The notes under the pieces are model-generated. The model saw only the letters and a program-made list of their open reading frames with translations. It did not search any database and had not been told where the DNA came from. Position numbers and translations under genes: made by a program. Shown one piece after another: positions 1-8,694 of a stretch of 64,000 nucleotides of DNA. Each line of letters starts with the position of its first letter. The first letter of the stretch is position 1. Origin of the DNA: Veillonellales bacterium (lineage in GTDB: Bacteria; Bacillota; Negativicutes; JAAYSF01); NCBI GenBank assembly GCA_039680175.1, contig JBDKTO010000074.1, positions 124,001-188,000 on the forward strand, written 5' to 3'.

Positions 1-2
1 AA

Positions 3-3000
3 TATACATCCGGGGGCGGGACGACGACCCAGCAAAAAGATTATTTCACCGCCGCGATCACCGGTGATCCGGCAACAGATACCGCGTATACGGCCGACCA
101 TGTACTGAACAGCGGGACGTACGGCTTTACGTTGAATAGAACGAGCGTGGCTGTAACGGGCGGCGCGGCGGTCAATGCGGCGCAGCATGATGTTACGGTC
201 GACGCGACCGGCAAGGCTCTGAGCCTGAAGGGCGATATGGGAGGAATATCGGCGGCAGCGGGCAAAACCGTCGCCGTGACGGCCGGAACTCTTGCTGTTG
301 ACGGCGGCACGGGAGCCGGCATCGCCGGCGCCGGGACAGTCACGCTCAGCAGCGATAATGACATCGCCGTCGCCGGCAGCACCGGTATCGATACCAGCGG
401 CACGGTTACGATTAACGGCAGCGCCGCTGTCACCGGCAGCGCCGGAACCGGCATCAGCACCAGCGGCACGGGCAGCGTGACCGTGGGCGGCGGCACCGTT
501 ACCGGGAAAGTAGCGGCCAACGGCGGCAGTATCCGGATCGGCGACGCTGCCGGCAGCTATACGGCGGCGATTACCGGCGATATCAGCGCGGCGGACGGGG
601 CGGCGGTGACCGCCTACCTCTGGGGCAGTGACTCCGGGGTGACGGGCAATGTAAGCGGCGCCGGGGCGGTGGATCTGGAACTGAAGAACGGCGCAGTCTG
701 GACCGGTCAGAGCAGCAGCAGTAACCTGCAGCTGGGGTTGAGCAACAACGGCACCTGGAAGAATACGGGTGTTAGTACTGTGAAAACGCTGACAGGCGAC
801 AAAGGCATCATCGACATGACAGGTAAAGACGCCGGGAACGTAACGATTGGCAGCTACAGCGGCACGGAGACGGCGTGGTATAACCATGATCAGACAACGC
901 CGACGACCATTCTCGGGGGCAATCTCACCATCGGCAGCGCGGCTGCTTCAGCGGCGATTACGCTAAGAACGGATGCTACGGGGCTCAATGTCAGTTCGAC
1001 GGCTGTGGCGGATAAGAAGCTGGTGAACGATACCTTAAACGCCATGGCAGGCAAACTTTACTACACCGCATCTACAAGCGGCGAACAAAATCTTTCCGGC
1101 ACGGTGGAAATTGCCGAAGCCTTGACATCACAGTCAGCCAGCAAGAGCGGCGCAATTGATTTCACGGCGAACGGACAGGGCGAATACACTCCGGGCGGCA
1201 AGGAAGAACAATCCCAGGACAGCTTTGCGACGGCGATTACCGGTGACGGAACAACCGATACGGAATATGTCAACGCCCATGTATGGAAAGAATTGTCCTA
1301 TAAGTTCACGAAAAGCGCGACAACCGTTGCGGTAACCGGCAAGTCGGCGGTGAATGCGGCATCACAAGATGTATTGATCGACGCCGGCAGCAACGCGCTG
1401 AGCCTGAAGAGCGATACGGCCGGTATTTCGGCCGGGCAGGACAAGACGGTAACCGTAACGGCGGGTACTCTTGCCATTGATGCCGGCGGCGGCACCGGCA
1501 TCGCCGCTTTGGGGAACGTCACGGTCAACGGTACCGCGAATATAACGGCGGGAACGAACGGGACGGCAATCCGGACAGTTGGTCTGGGCAGCGTGGCCCT
1601 GAGCGACGGGACGATCAGCGGGAAGCTGGACGCCGCCGGCGGCACGATCAGCCTCAATGCGGGCAACAGCAGCAAAGCAGTGGTGATGAACGGCGACGTG
1701 GGTACGACTGCCGGCGCCACGGTCACCGCAAACCTGAACGGGAGCAGTTCCGCTCTGACCGGCAGCGTGAGCGGCACCGGCAGCACGAACCTGAACCTGA
1801 GCAACGGCGCAGCCTGGACCGGCAATGCCAGCGGCACCGGCGCTGTGGACGCGGAATTGAGCAGCAACTCGGTCTGGAGCGGTCAGAGCACCGGAGGCAA
1901 TCTGACATTAGGACTGAACGCCAGTACCTGGAACAATACGGGCGCCAGCAGCGTGAACAGCCTGAAAGGGACTGCGGCTGTCGTGGACATGACGAACAGC
2001 GCAGCCGGGGCAGTGAATATCGGCAGCTACAGCGGCGATACAACCTTCATCTATAAGCATGCCGCCGGAGCGAATTACCAGACGACGGTATCCGGCGGCG
2101 ACGTGACCATCGGCAGTGCCGCGGCGGGCAGCAAGGTAACAATGCAGACTGACAGCGACGGCGTGCTGATGAATGACGAAGACAGCATCAATTCGGTACT
2201 GAACGCCCTTGCCGGCAAGCTGTATTACACAGCGTATACGACAGGTGAAAAGAATCTGTCGGGGTATGTAAAGATTGCCGAGGGACTGACGGCAAGCTCC
2301 GCTGTAAAACAGACCGGCAGCATCGCCTTCAGCGATACTACCGGCCAGGGAAGCCTGCAAAACGGGAGCGTGACCCCGGGACCGCAATATCCGGCAGGGC
2401 AGACCACGGATACCTTCACACAGGCCATGACCGGCGATGCCCATGCCGACAAAATCTATCTGCAGGCGGGAGTATTGAAAGACGGCACCTATACCCTGAC
2501 GAAGAACCCGACAAGCATCACGGTCAGCGGCGCCAATGCGACGATTGACGGGCAGTCGGCTTCGGCGGCGATTGCCGCGGCAGCTAATGACGTAACAGTC
2601 AACGCGGCGGGAATGACACTGAATCTGGCGGGGACATCCGACGCGAGCACGGAAGGAGCCGGAATCTACGCGGCGAACGGTAAGACGGTGAGCGTGACGG
2701 CAGATACCGTGACACTGAATCCGGCCGGCACAGGCACGACGACGGGTATCGTGGCAGACGGCAATGTAACCATTGCCGGCAATGCGAATATAACGGCGGG
2801 AACCGGGATTGAAGCCGGACAGAACGGCAAGGTAACCATTAACGGCACTGCCAATATTACCGCGGCCGGGACAGCGGTATCCGCCGCCTCCGGGGCGACT
2901 GTGGCCCTGAGCGACGGTACCATTAAAGGGAATCTGGCAGCCGGCGGCGGCACGATTACCGTTAATGCGGCAAATACCAATAAAGCGGTCGCCATCACGG

Positions 3001-4565
3001 GCAATCTCGTGGCGAGCGGCGGCGGCAAGATCACCGTTACATTAAACGGCAATGGCTCTTCCCTGACGGGACAGGTAAAACACGACAGCGGCGATGTAAC
3101 GCTGAATCTGTCGAACGGCGCGCTGTGGACAGTCCCCGGCGACAAGCTAATGCAGAGCAGACTGCTGGCCGCCGCCGCAACGGGGGGCACTTTAACCCTG
3201 AACGGCGGGACTAGCCAAGGCAGCGCCGGTTATGTGATGAATAATAGCAGTGCAGACCTGAAGATAGATAATTTCAGCGGACATATGGTTGTTATGTACG
3301 AACACAGCAATGACGGCAGCAGCGCTTCGGATTATACGGCAGGAAATACGGTGATTCAGCAGGCGGCTGCCGGATCAGGGATTACGCTTTCGACCGAGAG
3401 CGAAGGACTCGATATGTCCAGCAATGACACCATCTCCAAGACACTGGGTCTATTGACAAGCAAGCTGTATTACGCAAATGCAGCAAGCGACAAGAACCTG
3501 ACCGGCAATGTACAGATTGCCGAGGGCTTGACAGTGTCCTCCGCAGCCAAACAAGTGGGTACCGTAAACTTTGAAAACACAACAGGACAGGGCAGTTACG
3601 CAAGCGGCAGCATAACCCCGGGAGTAGGTGCCGACATCGTCTATGGGCCGAAAGAAACGGCGATGATGCGAGGTGCCAAGAGTGCAATGACGACGTCGAT
3701 GCTGACCTGGAGGGCAAACACATCAGATATGACGGAACGTCTTGGCGATCTGCGCTACGGTGCGGAAGAAGGTATTTGGGCACGTACTTTTGGCGGAAAA
3801 GTTAAGTACGATGCGAAGAATACCTACTTCAAAAATAGTTTCTGGGGAGTACAGATAGGTGCCGATCATAAGTTGAACTCCGGCTGGTATGTCGGCGGAG
3901 GAGTTGATTATATAGACGGCAACTCCAGCTATGAAATGGGCGGCAGCGGCGATCCTAAACTATATACAGCGAGTGTTTACGGAACGAAGCTAAATGCGGA
4001 CGGACAGTATGTCGATATTGTTTTGAAAACGGGTCAGGTCAAGAATGATTATACGGTTTATAATGACATGGGCCATAAGCTGAAAGGAAATTATAACAGC
4101 TGGGGTACCGGATTGTCAGCTGAGTACGGAAAACGCTTTACCAAAGCCAACAGCTATATTGAACCGCAAATACAGATGACAGTCAGTCGTCTGAACGGAG
4201 CCGATTATAATGCCACCAGTGATTTCAGCGGCGGCAAGCAGATGCATGTATCCCAGGACGGCATGACAAGTTTGATCGGCCGACTTGGAATAACCGCCGG
4301 TAAGACTACGCAGCGGAGTAGTATGTATGCGAAATTAGGTTTGCTGCATGAATTTTCCGGTAATACCAAGAGTACCTTCAGCGCAGCAAACGAACCGACC
4401 AGTTCGATCGGCCAGAATTTTAAGGATACCTGGGCAGAACTGGCACTGGGAGGTACTTACCGTTTGAGCTCAGCCAGCATGATGTATGGAGATCTTGTGA
4501 AGAGCTTCGGCGGAGATTATAACTTGCAGTACAAGGTGAATGCCGGTATTCGCTTCACCTTCTGA
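3..4565 (+). CDS. Large repetitive autotransporter (type Va), 5' end outside window
   Basis: The frame is open to the left edge, so start and signal peptide are missing; an internal TTG at 132 is not a credible start because in-frame residues upstream match the later repeats. About 1520 residues are visible. The passenger consists of three tandem units of about 395 residues (period 1179 then 1191 nt, measured from the repeated ITGD/MTGD motif at 57, 1236 and 2427), rich in Gly, Thr, Ala, Asn and Ser, as expected for a beta-helix. From about 3640 a helical linker leads into a roughly 280-residue autotransporter barrel ending in the aromatic terminal strand NAGIRFTF. Role: a self-displayed surface protein; the ligand is unknown. 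A strong hairpin follows the stop, then a Skp-like chaperone gene. The GC-rich repeats could recombine and vary in number. Confidence 0.9.
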   Translation, partial: YTSGGGTTTQQKDYFTAAITGDPATDTAYTADHVLNSGTYGFTLNRTSVAVTGGAAVNAAQHDVTVDATGKALSLKGDMGGISAAAGKTVAVTAGTLAVDGGTGAGIAGAGTVTLSSDNDIAVAGSTGIDTSGTVTINGSAAVTGSAGTGISTSGTGSVTVGGGTVTGKVAANGGSIRIGDAAGSYTAAITGDISAADGAAVTAYLWGSDSGVTGNVSGAGAVDLELKNGAVWTGQSSSSNLQLGLSNNGTWKNTGVSTVKTLTGDKGIIDMTGKDAGNVTIGSYSGTETAWYNHDQTTPTTILGGNLTIGSAAASAAITLRTDATGLNVSSTAVADKKLVNDTLNAMAGKLYYTASTSGEQNLSGTVEIAEALTSQSASKSGAIDFTANGQGEYTPGGKEEQSQDSFATAITGDGTTDTEYVNAHVWKELSYKFTKSATTVAVTGKSAVNAASQDVLIDAGSNALSLKSDTAGISAGQDKTVTVTAGTLAIDAGGGTGIAALGNVTVNGTANITAGTNGTAIRTVGLGSVALSDGTISGKLDAAGGTISLNAGNSSKAVVMNGDVGTTAGATVTANLNGSSSALTGSVSGTGSTNLNLSNGAAWTGNASGTGAVDAELSSNSVWSGQSTGGNLTLGLNASTWNNTGASSVNSLKGTAAVVDMTNSAAGAVNIGSYSGDTTFIYKHAAGANYQTTVSGGDVTIGSAAAGSKVTMQTDSDGVLMNDEDSINSVLNALAGKLYYTAYTTGEKNLSGYVKIAEGLTASSAVKQTGSIAFSDTTGQGSLQNGSVTPGPQYPAGQTTDTFTQAMTGDAHADKIYLQAGVLKDGTYTLTKNPTSITVSGANATIDGQSASAAIAAAANDVTVNAAGMTLNLAGTSDASTEGAGIYAANGKTVSVTADTVTLNPAGTGTTTGIVADGNVTIAGNANITAGTGIEAGQNGKVTINGTANITAAGTAVSAASGATVALSDGTIKGNLAAGGGTITVNAANTNKAVAITGNLVASGGGKITVTLNGNGSSLTGQVKHDSGDVTLNLSNGALWTVPGDKLMQSRLLAAAATGGTLTLNGGTSQGSAGYVMNNSSADLKIDNFSGHMVVMYEHSNDGSSASDYTAGNTVIQQAAAGSGITLSTESEGLDMSSNDTISKTLGLLTSKLYYANAASDKNLTGNVQIAEGLTVSSAAKQVGTVNFENTTGQGSYASGSITPGVGADIVYGPKETAMMRGAKSAMTTSMLTWRANTSDMTERLGDLRYGAEEGIWARTFGGKVKYDAKNTYFKNSFWGVQIGADHKLNSGWYVGGGVDYIDGNSSYEMGGSGDPKLYTASVYGTKLNADGQYVDIVLKTGQVKNDYTVYNDMGHKLKGNYNSWGTGLSAEYGKRFTKANSYIEPQIQMTVSRLNGADYNATSDFSGGKQMHVSQDGMTSLIGRLGITAGKTTQRSSMYAKLGLLHEFSGNTKSTFSAANEPTSSIGQNFKDTWAELALGGTYRLSSASMMYGDLVKSFGGDYNLQYKVNAGIRFTF

Positions 4566-4592
4566 CAGTGATTGAAAATTAATATGGTTGCT

Positions 4593-4627
4593 GTGGATTT
4601 GCTGCATGTTTCATGCGGCAAATCCAC
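4593..4627 (+). terminator. Strong hairpin after the autotransporter
   Basis: A 16-bp stem (4593-4608 with 4612-4627, one G-T wobble) closes on a 3-nt loop. No good T-run follows, so it may be a leaky terminator or an mRNA 3'-end stabiliser between the autotransporter and the chaperone gene. Confidence 0.6.
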
Positions 4628-4746
4628 AACATTAAATTTGAAATGGGGGTTAGCGTGGAAAACAATAAAACAGGTAGTAACAATAAAAATTGATCTGAAA
4701 TTTATAGCAACAGCGGTAGCAACGAAGACAAAATGGAGGGTAAGAG

Positions 4747-5175
4747 ATGAATATGAAAATAGGAAAAAGGATAAGAGTGCTGTTTCTCGCAGTCGCTGTT
4801 ACGATGCTGGGAACAGTTAGTGAAGTCAGTGCTGCAGGTCAAGGGTATGTAAACATGAATGCGGTTATTACGGCTTCCCCTGATTTTCAGCAAGTAGGGA
4901 AAAGTATATTGGAGGAACAGGCACGGCTGCAGCAAGAGTTCAATGAAAAATCGAAAGAAATGACTGATCAGGAGAAAATGGAACTGAAAAAAACATTAAG
5001 TCAACAATTGGCCGAAACACAGCAGAAGCTGCTTCAGCCCGTTCAGGAAAAACTAAAACAAGCCATTAAAAACGCAGCAAAAGCAAAGGATATAGATTTT
5101 GTGGTGCCGTCGGAATCCGTATTGTATGGCGGAGTTGATTTGACAGCAGATGTACAGGCAAACATGAAAAAATAA
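4747..5175 (+). CDS. Skp/OmpH-like periplasmic chaperone
   Basis: 142 residues. Residues 1-30 form a signal peptide (basic N-terminus, hydrophobic core, cut near VSAAG). Then comes the OmpH pattern: a short strand, a long charged Gln/Glu/Lys-rich helical hairpin (about residues 45-110), and the closing YGG.DLT segment. Family role: a trimeric holdase that keeps unfolded outer-membrane proteins soluble in the periplasm. The start has a clear GGAGGG ribosome site 7-12 nt upstream. It lies directly behind an autotransporter, a likely client. A paralog at 8695 sits ahead of the autotransporter-receptor fusion. The family call is firm; the client is inferred. Confidence 0.88.
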   Translation: MNMKIGKRIRVLFLAVAVTMLGTVSEVSAAGQGYVNMNAVITASPDFQQVGKSILEEQARLQQEFNEKSKEMTDQEKMELKKTLSQQLAETQQKLLQPVQEKLKQAIKNAAKAKDIDFVVPSESVLYGGVDLTADVQANMKK

Positions 5176-5263
5176 TGAAATCTTGCGTATGCGTGTCATT
5201 GCTATTTGTATGAAAAGAATATGACAGGGAAATATTTTTGAATTTTACAGGAGGATTTTTGCA

Positions 5264-5728
5264 ATGAGTGAAAAAGAACAAGAAAATTCTGTGGCCGAAG
5301 AAAAAGTTCAGGCATTCCAAAAACATCTGACAGAAAATGAAATTAGTGGCTTTGATTTTAGGGATTTAGACAATGACATGCATGCCTATGTATTTCGCAG
5401 CAATCTTCCCATTCAGGGACAGAATCTTCCTTTTATGGTTCTTTTGGATGACAGCGTGTATACAATCATTCAGGTGCAGACAGCATCGAACATTGTGACA
5501 GCTGAGAAAAAACAGGAAATATGCTGTTATCTCAATGATTTGAATGAACGGTATCGTATGTTGAAATACCATGTGGATTCGACCGGCAGTCTTTTTCTTA
5601 CCTGCTGCATTCCCGCCGGAACGCCTGACTTTGAACCAGCCTTAATCATTGCGATCTTAAATCAGATTCAAGGTCATTTGAATGATGTGTATCCGGAAAT
5701 CATGGGGAAAATATGGAATAGAGGATAA
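5264..5728 (+). CDS. YbjN-like (type III secretion chaperone-like) small protein
   Basis: 154 residues, no signal peptide, so cytoplasmic. The start follows an AGGAGG site at about 5249. The sequence alternates beta strands around LPFMVLLDDSVYTIIQVQ with a C-terminal helix ending in YPEIMGKIW. It is clearly related to the protein at 15892 (shared pattern of an F-R-(S/T)-NL strand, a (L/V)-DDS(V/L)Y-TIQV core, LN-ER/VNERNR, and a YP-IM..IW tail). This length and layout fit the YbjN / type III secretion chaperone-like fold, which binds client polypeptides; that assignment is inference from pattern. Both copies lie near an autotransporter and a Skp-like gene, suggesting a role in handling surface proteins before export. 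Confidence 0.6.
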   Translation: MSEKEQENSVAEEKVQAFQKHLTENEISGFDFRDLDNDMHAYVFRSNLPIQGQNLPFMVLLDDSVYTIIQVQTASNIVTAEKKQEICCYLNDLNERYRMLKYHVDSTGSLFLTCCIPAGTPDFEPALIIAILNQIQGHLNDVYPEIMGKIWNRG

Positions 5729-5832
5729 TTCTAAGCCCCCGGCTACGCAGCAGGAGACATACACCGGCGAGAGTTGCAGAAAAAATGGGTAAAGACGCAG
5801 GCTAAAGCAAGAATGTCGCCTGTGCGAGCCAT

Positions 5833-5870
5833 AAAAACGGCTGATTGTTCTTATGCAATCAGCCGTTTTT
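5833..5870 (+). terminator. Bidirectional intrinsic terminator
   Basis: A perfect 15-bp stem (5833-5847 with 5856-5870) around an 8-nt loop, with A5 on the 5' side and T5 on the 3' side. It closes the autotransporter-chaperone-YbjN group and would work in both directions. Confidence 0.9.
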
Positions 5871-6035
5871 ATGGAATCGGGCTATAGCTTGTTTTAGCAG
5901 GCAGTTTAATTCCTTATATTGGGCGTTATGGTGAATAGAGAGTCTGCCCCAGGGCGGGATATGTTTGCCTGGAATAGAGGCGTTCTCATTGATACTCTGT
6001 GCAAATTTTTCAATCGATCAAGAAAAGCCGGTGCG

Positions 6036-6114
6036 AGATTGCTTCGTCGTACCTCCTCGCAACGACAAATCACCCGTTTTGTCATCGCGAGGAGCGACAG
6101 CGACGCGGCGATCT
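6036..6114. repeat. REP-like interspersed palindrome
   Basis: Two arms (6036-6066 and 6081-6114) are imperfect reverse complements built around CTCCTCGCAACGAC and GTCATCGCGAGGAGCG, ending in the AGATT.../...GATCT boundaries. This resembles a widespread family of interspersed bacterial palindromes with arms beginning GTCATTGCGAGGAGC. Only one copy was seen in the window. It is non-coding; whether it is still mobile cannot be told. Confidence 0.7.
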
Positions 6115-6257
6115 GTGGCTCCATATGGAGGTGCTATTGTTCAATTTGCGTCATAAAAATGCTGCAAATGGCAAGAAAGGAAATATTTCACAACATCCCT
6201 CATGTGAGGGATGTACAAAATAACTTTATTGGAATATTATTATAAGTAAAGCTATTT

Positions 6258-6286
6258 TTGTTAATTTTTCTACAAAAAGGTCGATA
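6258..6286 (+). promoter_or_regulatory. Candidate promoter of riboswitch 1
   Basis: TTGTTA (6258-6263), 17 nt, TCGATA (6281-6286). The sequence just after it (GTGAAAAATTTCATAT) recurs after the promoters of riboswitches 5 and 6, supporting this placement although the hexamers are weak. Confidence 0.45.
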
Positions 6287-6310
6287 AAAAGTGAAAAATT
6301 TCATATAGTG

Positions 6311-6502
6311 ATGCAGGTGCCCTTTGGGGCTTAATAGGGAAGCCGGTTGAAGACCGGCGCGGTCCCGCCACTGTAATGACGAGCGATCCTCAGAATGATG
6401 CCACTGGAACGAAAGTTTTGGGAAGGCCGGGGAAAGCGATGAATCAAAGCCAGGAGAACTGCCTGCAGGACAATCGCCGCTTGACCTACGAACGATGGGG
6501 AG
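6311..6502 (+). promoter_or_regulatory. Cobalamin riboswitch 1
   Basis: Shows the full conserved core: GCAGGTGCC opening, GGGAAGCCGG, CGGTCCCGCCACTGTAA, and the B12 box AGCCAGGAGAACTGCCTG at 6448-6465, closed by a GACCT...GGGG segment. A terminator follows at 6554, so corrinoid binding probably stops transcription before the 179-aa gene at 6737. Confidence 0.95.
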
Positions 6503-6553
6503 GAGATTACGAAACTGCAAATAGGATTATTCCTTATAGGCAGATTGAGTATG

Positions 6554-6585
6554 CGCTCCCGGACCACCGGGAGCGTTTTGTCTTT
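6554..6585 (+). terminator. Riboswitch 1 expression-platform terminator
   Basis: A 9-bp GC-rich stem (6554-6562 with 6567-6575), 4-nt loop, then TTTTGTCTTT. Its place between riboswitch 1 and the downstream gene is that of a ligand-controlled terminator. Confidence 0.85.
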
Positions 6586-6736
6586 CCCGGCGGGATTTCC
6601 CTATGACCCCATCGTGACAGACAGCCGGAGGAGTTGAAGCCTTTTTTCCCGGCAATATGCGGGTTTATACCGGCAGCTTAAAAAAATCTGCCAGAAGGCC
6701 GGTGAACAATTTTAGAAAACGGAGGAGCGGTCGGTA

Positions 6737-7276
6737 ATGAGGCTAATGATAAATAAAAAAACAAAGCTTGGTTTCGTGGTTCTTGGCATGATTATTTGTT
6801 TAGCGGCTGCGGTTAGCGGCAGTCATTACAGCAGCCGGCCCGGCAAAGCGTTTACTTCCGAAAAAAGCGCTCTGATTTACCTGCAGTCTCAATGGGAAGC
6901 TTTAATCAAATCAACCGAGACAGCCTGGGATACGAGCTGGAATGCCTCTATCCGATCTAAGCCTTCCAATAAAGTAGTACGGCAGAAGCTGCAGCTGAGT
7001 TTGTCCGATTTGCGAAAAGCAGAAAAAGAATTGCGGCTCCTTTTTGAAAATCATTATTCCGAATTTTCTCCGGCTAAGCAAGCAGTATTAAAGCAGATTC
7101 TTGCCAATTCTTTAGCTGCCGTGCAGAAGAGAGAAGCGGCAATAGAAACAGTCCTAACGATTCAGGATGACAGCCGCTATCTTTTTGACATTATGAAGAA
7201 TATGCCGGATATCAGTTTGCAAGCCGATAATTATCTTAAAGCTGCGTCAGAACAATGGGAGCTGCTGGAAAACTGA
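6737..7276 (+). CDS. Unknown membrane-anchored or secreted protein under B12 control
   Basis: 179 residues, not recognised. A basic start is followed by one hydrophobic segment (about residues 11-29), a signal peptide or membrane anchor. The rest is mostly helical, with LSDLRKAEKELR-type charged repeats, and should lie outside the inner membrane. An upstream GGAGGAG site supports the start. It is the only gene between riboswitch 1 and riboswitch 2, so it should be made when corrinoid is scarce. A part in corrinoid capture is plausible but only from context. Confidence 0.75.
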   Translation: MRLMINKKTKLGFVVLGMIICLAAAVSGSHYSSRPGKAFTSEKSALIYLQSQWEALIKSTETAWDTSWNASIRSKPSNKVVRQKLQLSLSDLRKAEKELRLLFENHYSEFSPAKQAVLKQILANSLAAVQKREAAIETVLTIQDDSRYLFDIMKNMPDISLQADNYLKAASEQWELLEN

Positions 7277-7289
7277 AGACAATGAGATG

Positions 7290-7315
7290 TGAAGCATGAT
7301 TTGCGTCCCCTTGCT
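7290..7315. repeat. Intergenic repeat, copy 1
   Basis: A 26-nt segment containing TTTGCGTCCCCTTGCT that recurs almost exactly near 18477-18504, again just behind a gene of this B12-linked region. Function unknown. Confidence 0.55.
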
Positions 7316-7432
7316 TTTAGAAGAAAATAGATAAAAGTGTCGAAAAAAGCAGAAGGAAAATGGTCGACATTATTAACCAATTATGCTAAAATTAACTAAA
7401 CAAAGGAAATAAATGAAAAATAAATAGAATTT

Positions 7433-7632
7433 TGGTACAGGTGCCCGCAAGGGCCTAACAGAGAAGCCGGTGTAATTCCGGCACGGTCCCGCCACTGTAA
7501 GGGGGAGCAAAGCCATGATATGCCACTGGGAGCAAAGATTCCCGGGAAGGTTTGGCAAGAGCGATGATCCGGAGCCAGGAGAACTGCCTGTATGACAATC
7601 ACCGTTGACCTGCGAGCGATAGGGAGGGGGAT
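7433..7632 (+). promoter_or_regulatory. Cobalamin riboswitch 2 (first of three in series)
   Basis: Conserved blocks: ACAGGTGCCC, GAGAAGCCGGTG, CGGTCCCGCCACTGTAA, B12 box AGCCAGGAGAACTGCCTG at 7573-7590, then GACCTGCGAG...GGGAGG. A terminator follows at once and no gene comes before the next riboswitch. Confidence 0.95.
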
Positions 7633-7677
7633 TTCGATGCAGTTATTGCATTTTATCCGGCGGATTTACCGGATTAC

Positions 7678-7724
7678 AAGAAGCCTCTCTGGATTATCAT
7701 CACAGGGAGGTTTCTTTTGTTTTA
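7678..7724 (+). terminator. Riboswitch 2 terminator
   Basis: A 14-bp stem with two G-T pairs (7678-7691 with 7703-7716), an 11-nt loop, then TTGTTTTA. This is the likely expression platform of riboswitch 2. Confidence 0.8.
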
Positions 7725-7729
7725 TCCGC

Positions 7730-7785
7730 CAGGAAGCTGTCAGGCGGCCTAAGCCCGTGTAAGCTTGATGGCGGGCAGCTTCCTG
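7730..7785 (+). other. Perfect inverted repeat between riboswitches 2 and 3
   Basis: CAGGAAGCTG at 7730-7739 pairs perfectly with CAGCTTCCTG at 7776-7785. It could be an RNA helix insulating neighbouring riboswitches or an operator. A possible -35 (TTGAAA, 7787) follows, but no good -10 was found. Confidence 0.4.
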
Positions 7786-7825
7786 ATTGAAATAGCTGAT
7801 TTTACAAAATTTCATACGAAATCAG

Positions 7826-8060
7826 GTATCCGGCATCAGGCCGGATTTAAAAGGGAAGTCCGGTGTGATTCCGGCGCTGTCTCGCAACTGTGAAGGAGAG
7901 CCATGTTTCTGCCAGCCTCTTACCAAGGAGAAATGCGGCGATGCTCCCAAGTCAGGGTACTGCCTGGTTTCCAGTGTTTCATCCGGCGATACGCCATATT
8001 TCCGCCGGATGAGACACTCACATCCGTACAGCCTGCGATGGACAGGTCTGGGACTAAGAA
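7826..8060 (+). promoter_or_regulatory. Cobalamin riboswitch 3 (variant, second of three in series)
   Basis: Same core in divergent form: GGGAAGTCCGGTGTGATTCC, then GCTGTCTCGCAACTGTGAAG instead of the usual GGTCCCGCCACTGTAA, and a B12 box variant AGTCAGGGTACTGCCTGG at about 7951-7968, with a long peripheral hairpin after it. The GTGTGATTCCGGC / CAACTGTGA wording is typical of classical AdoCbl-type elements, so its ligand preference may differ from its neighbours. No gene lies between it and riboswitch 4. Confidence 0.88.
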
Positions 8061-8190
8061 CACTTGCAGGCAGAGGATAGCTTTGTGTTATAACATGGCT
8101 GCAGGTTTGTTAGGTGAAAAAATTCACCTAACAGCCAGAGTGGTTCTTGACCCGGCATTGGCAGCAGGCGGCTTTAGCAAAAAGGTAAAG

Positions 8191-8232
8191 CGTCGATTGT
8201 TCCGCCAGGACGGAATAGTCGGCGTTTTTTTT
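8191..8232 (+). terminator. Riboswitch 3 terminator
   Basis: A 14-bp stem with three G-T wobbles (8191-8204 with 8211-8224), 6-nt loop, then T8: a textbook intrinsic terminator. Confidence 0.9.
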
Positions 8233-8254
8233 ACTCGCGATTAACTGCATAGCG

Positions 8255-8455
8255 TTGGGATAGGTGCCCGAAAGGGCTTAATAGGGAAGCCGGTTGAAGG
8301 CCGGCGCGGTCCCGCCACTGTAACGGGGAGCGAATCCGCAAGGATGTGTCACTGAAGCGTACGCTTTGGGAAGGCGCGGGAGAGCGAAGAACCGGAGCCA
8401 GGAGAACTGCCTGTCTGACAATCACCGTTTGACCTGCGAGGTATGGGGAGGAGAT
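8255..8455 (+). promoter_or_regulatory. Cobalamin riboswitch 4 (third of three in series)
   Basis: Conserved blocks ATAGGTGCCC, GGGAAGCCGGTTG, CGGTCCCGCCACTGTAA and B12 box AGCCAGGAGAACTGCCTG at 8396-8413, ending GACCTGCGAGG..GGGGAGG. It lies closest to the operon that starts with the Skp-like gene at 8695. Confidence 0.95.
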
Positions 8456-8495
8456 TACGCGAAAATCAAGGACGGTTTCCGTCCGGACAGCGTAA

Positions 8496-8520
8496 GCACT
8501 CCCAACAAGGGAGCTTTTTT
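8496..8520 (+). terminator. Riboswitch 4 terminator
   Basis: Short hairpin (CTCCC 8499-8503 with GGGAG 8509-8513, extended by one pair across a bulge) followed by T6. Weak stem but good T-run, correctly placed for riboswitch 4. Confidence 0.7.
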
Positions 8521-8694
8521 AATATATCAGAAAGTAATAAGGATCTTTTCACCAAGTGCTATGAGCCATGAGCCGAAAAGACCGTGCTAGCAGTTTTTCT
8601 TATTCACTCGTTTTATTCCCGGTTTAGCGGCGTACAAGCCGTACTTGTCCATAAGAACGCAAATCAATAACTATGCTGAGAAAGAGGAAATGGA

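Larger units (their letters stand above)
5871..6310. other. Non-coding stretch
   Basis: About 440 bases with no convincing gene; the short open frames here overlap a palindromic repeat and lack ribosome sites. It contains the REP-like element at 6036-6114, a second hairpin at about 6194-6215, and a probable promoter for the following riboswitch. Confidence 0.7.

Noticed and set aside
41-3783. Many long minus-strand open frames across the autotransporter gene
   Set aside because: They mirror a GC-rich repetitive gene, have Pro/Val/Leu- or Arg/Cys-rich nonsense sequences and no ribosome sites.
4572-4820. 82-codon + strand frame between the autotransporter and the Skp-like gene
   Set aside because: It runs through the hairpin, overlaps the start of the Skp-like gene and has no ribosome site.
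5906-6245. Several 60- to 108-codon frames on both strands
   Set aside because: They are readings through the REP-like palindrome, with no ribosome sites or recognisable product.
7865-8244. Open frames of 71 and 113 codons
   Set aside because: They lie inside cobalamin riboswitch 3 and its terminator, so they are RNA structure rather than genes.
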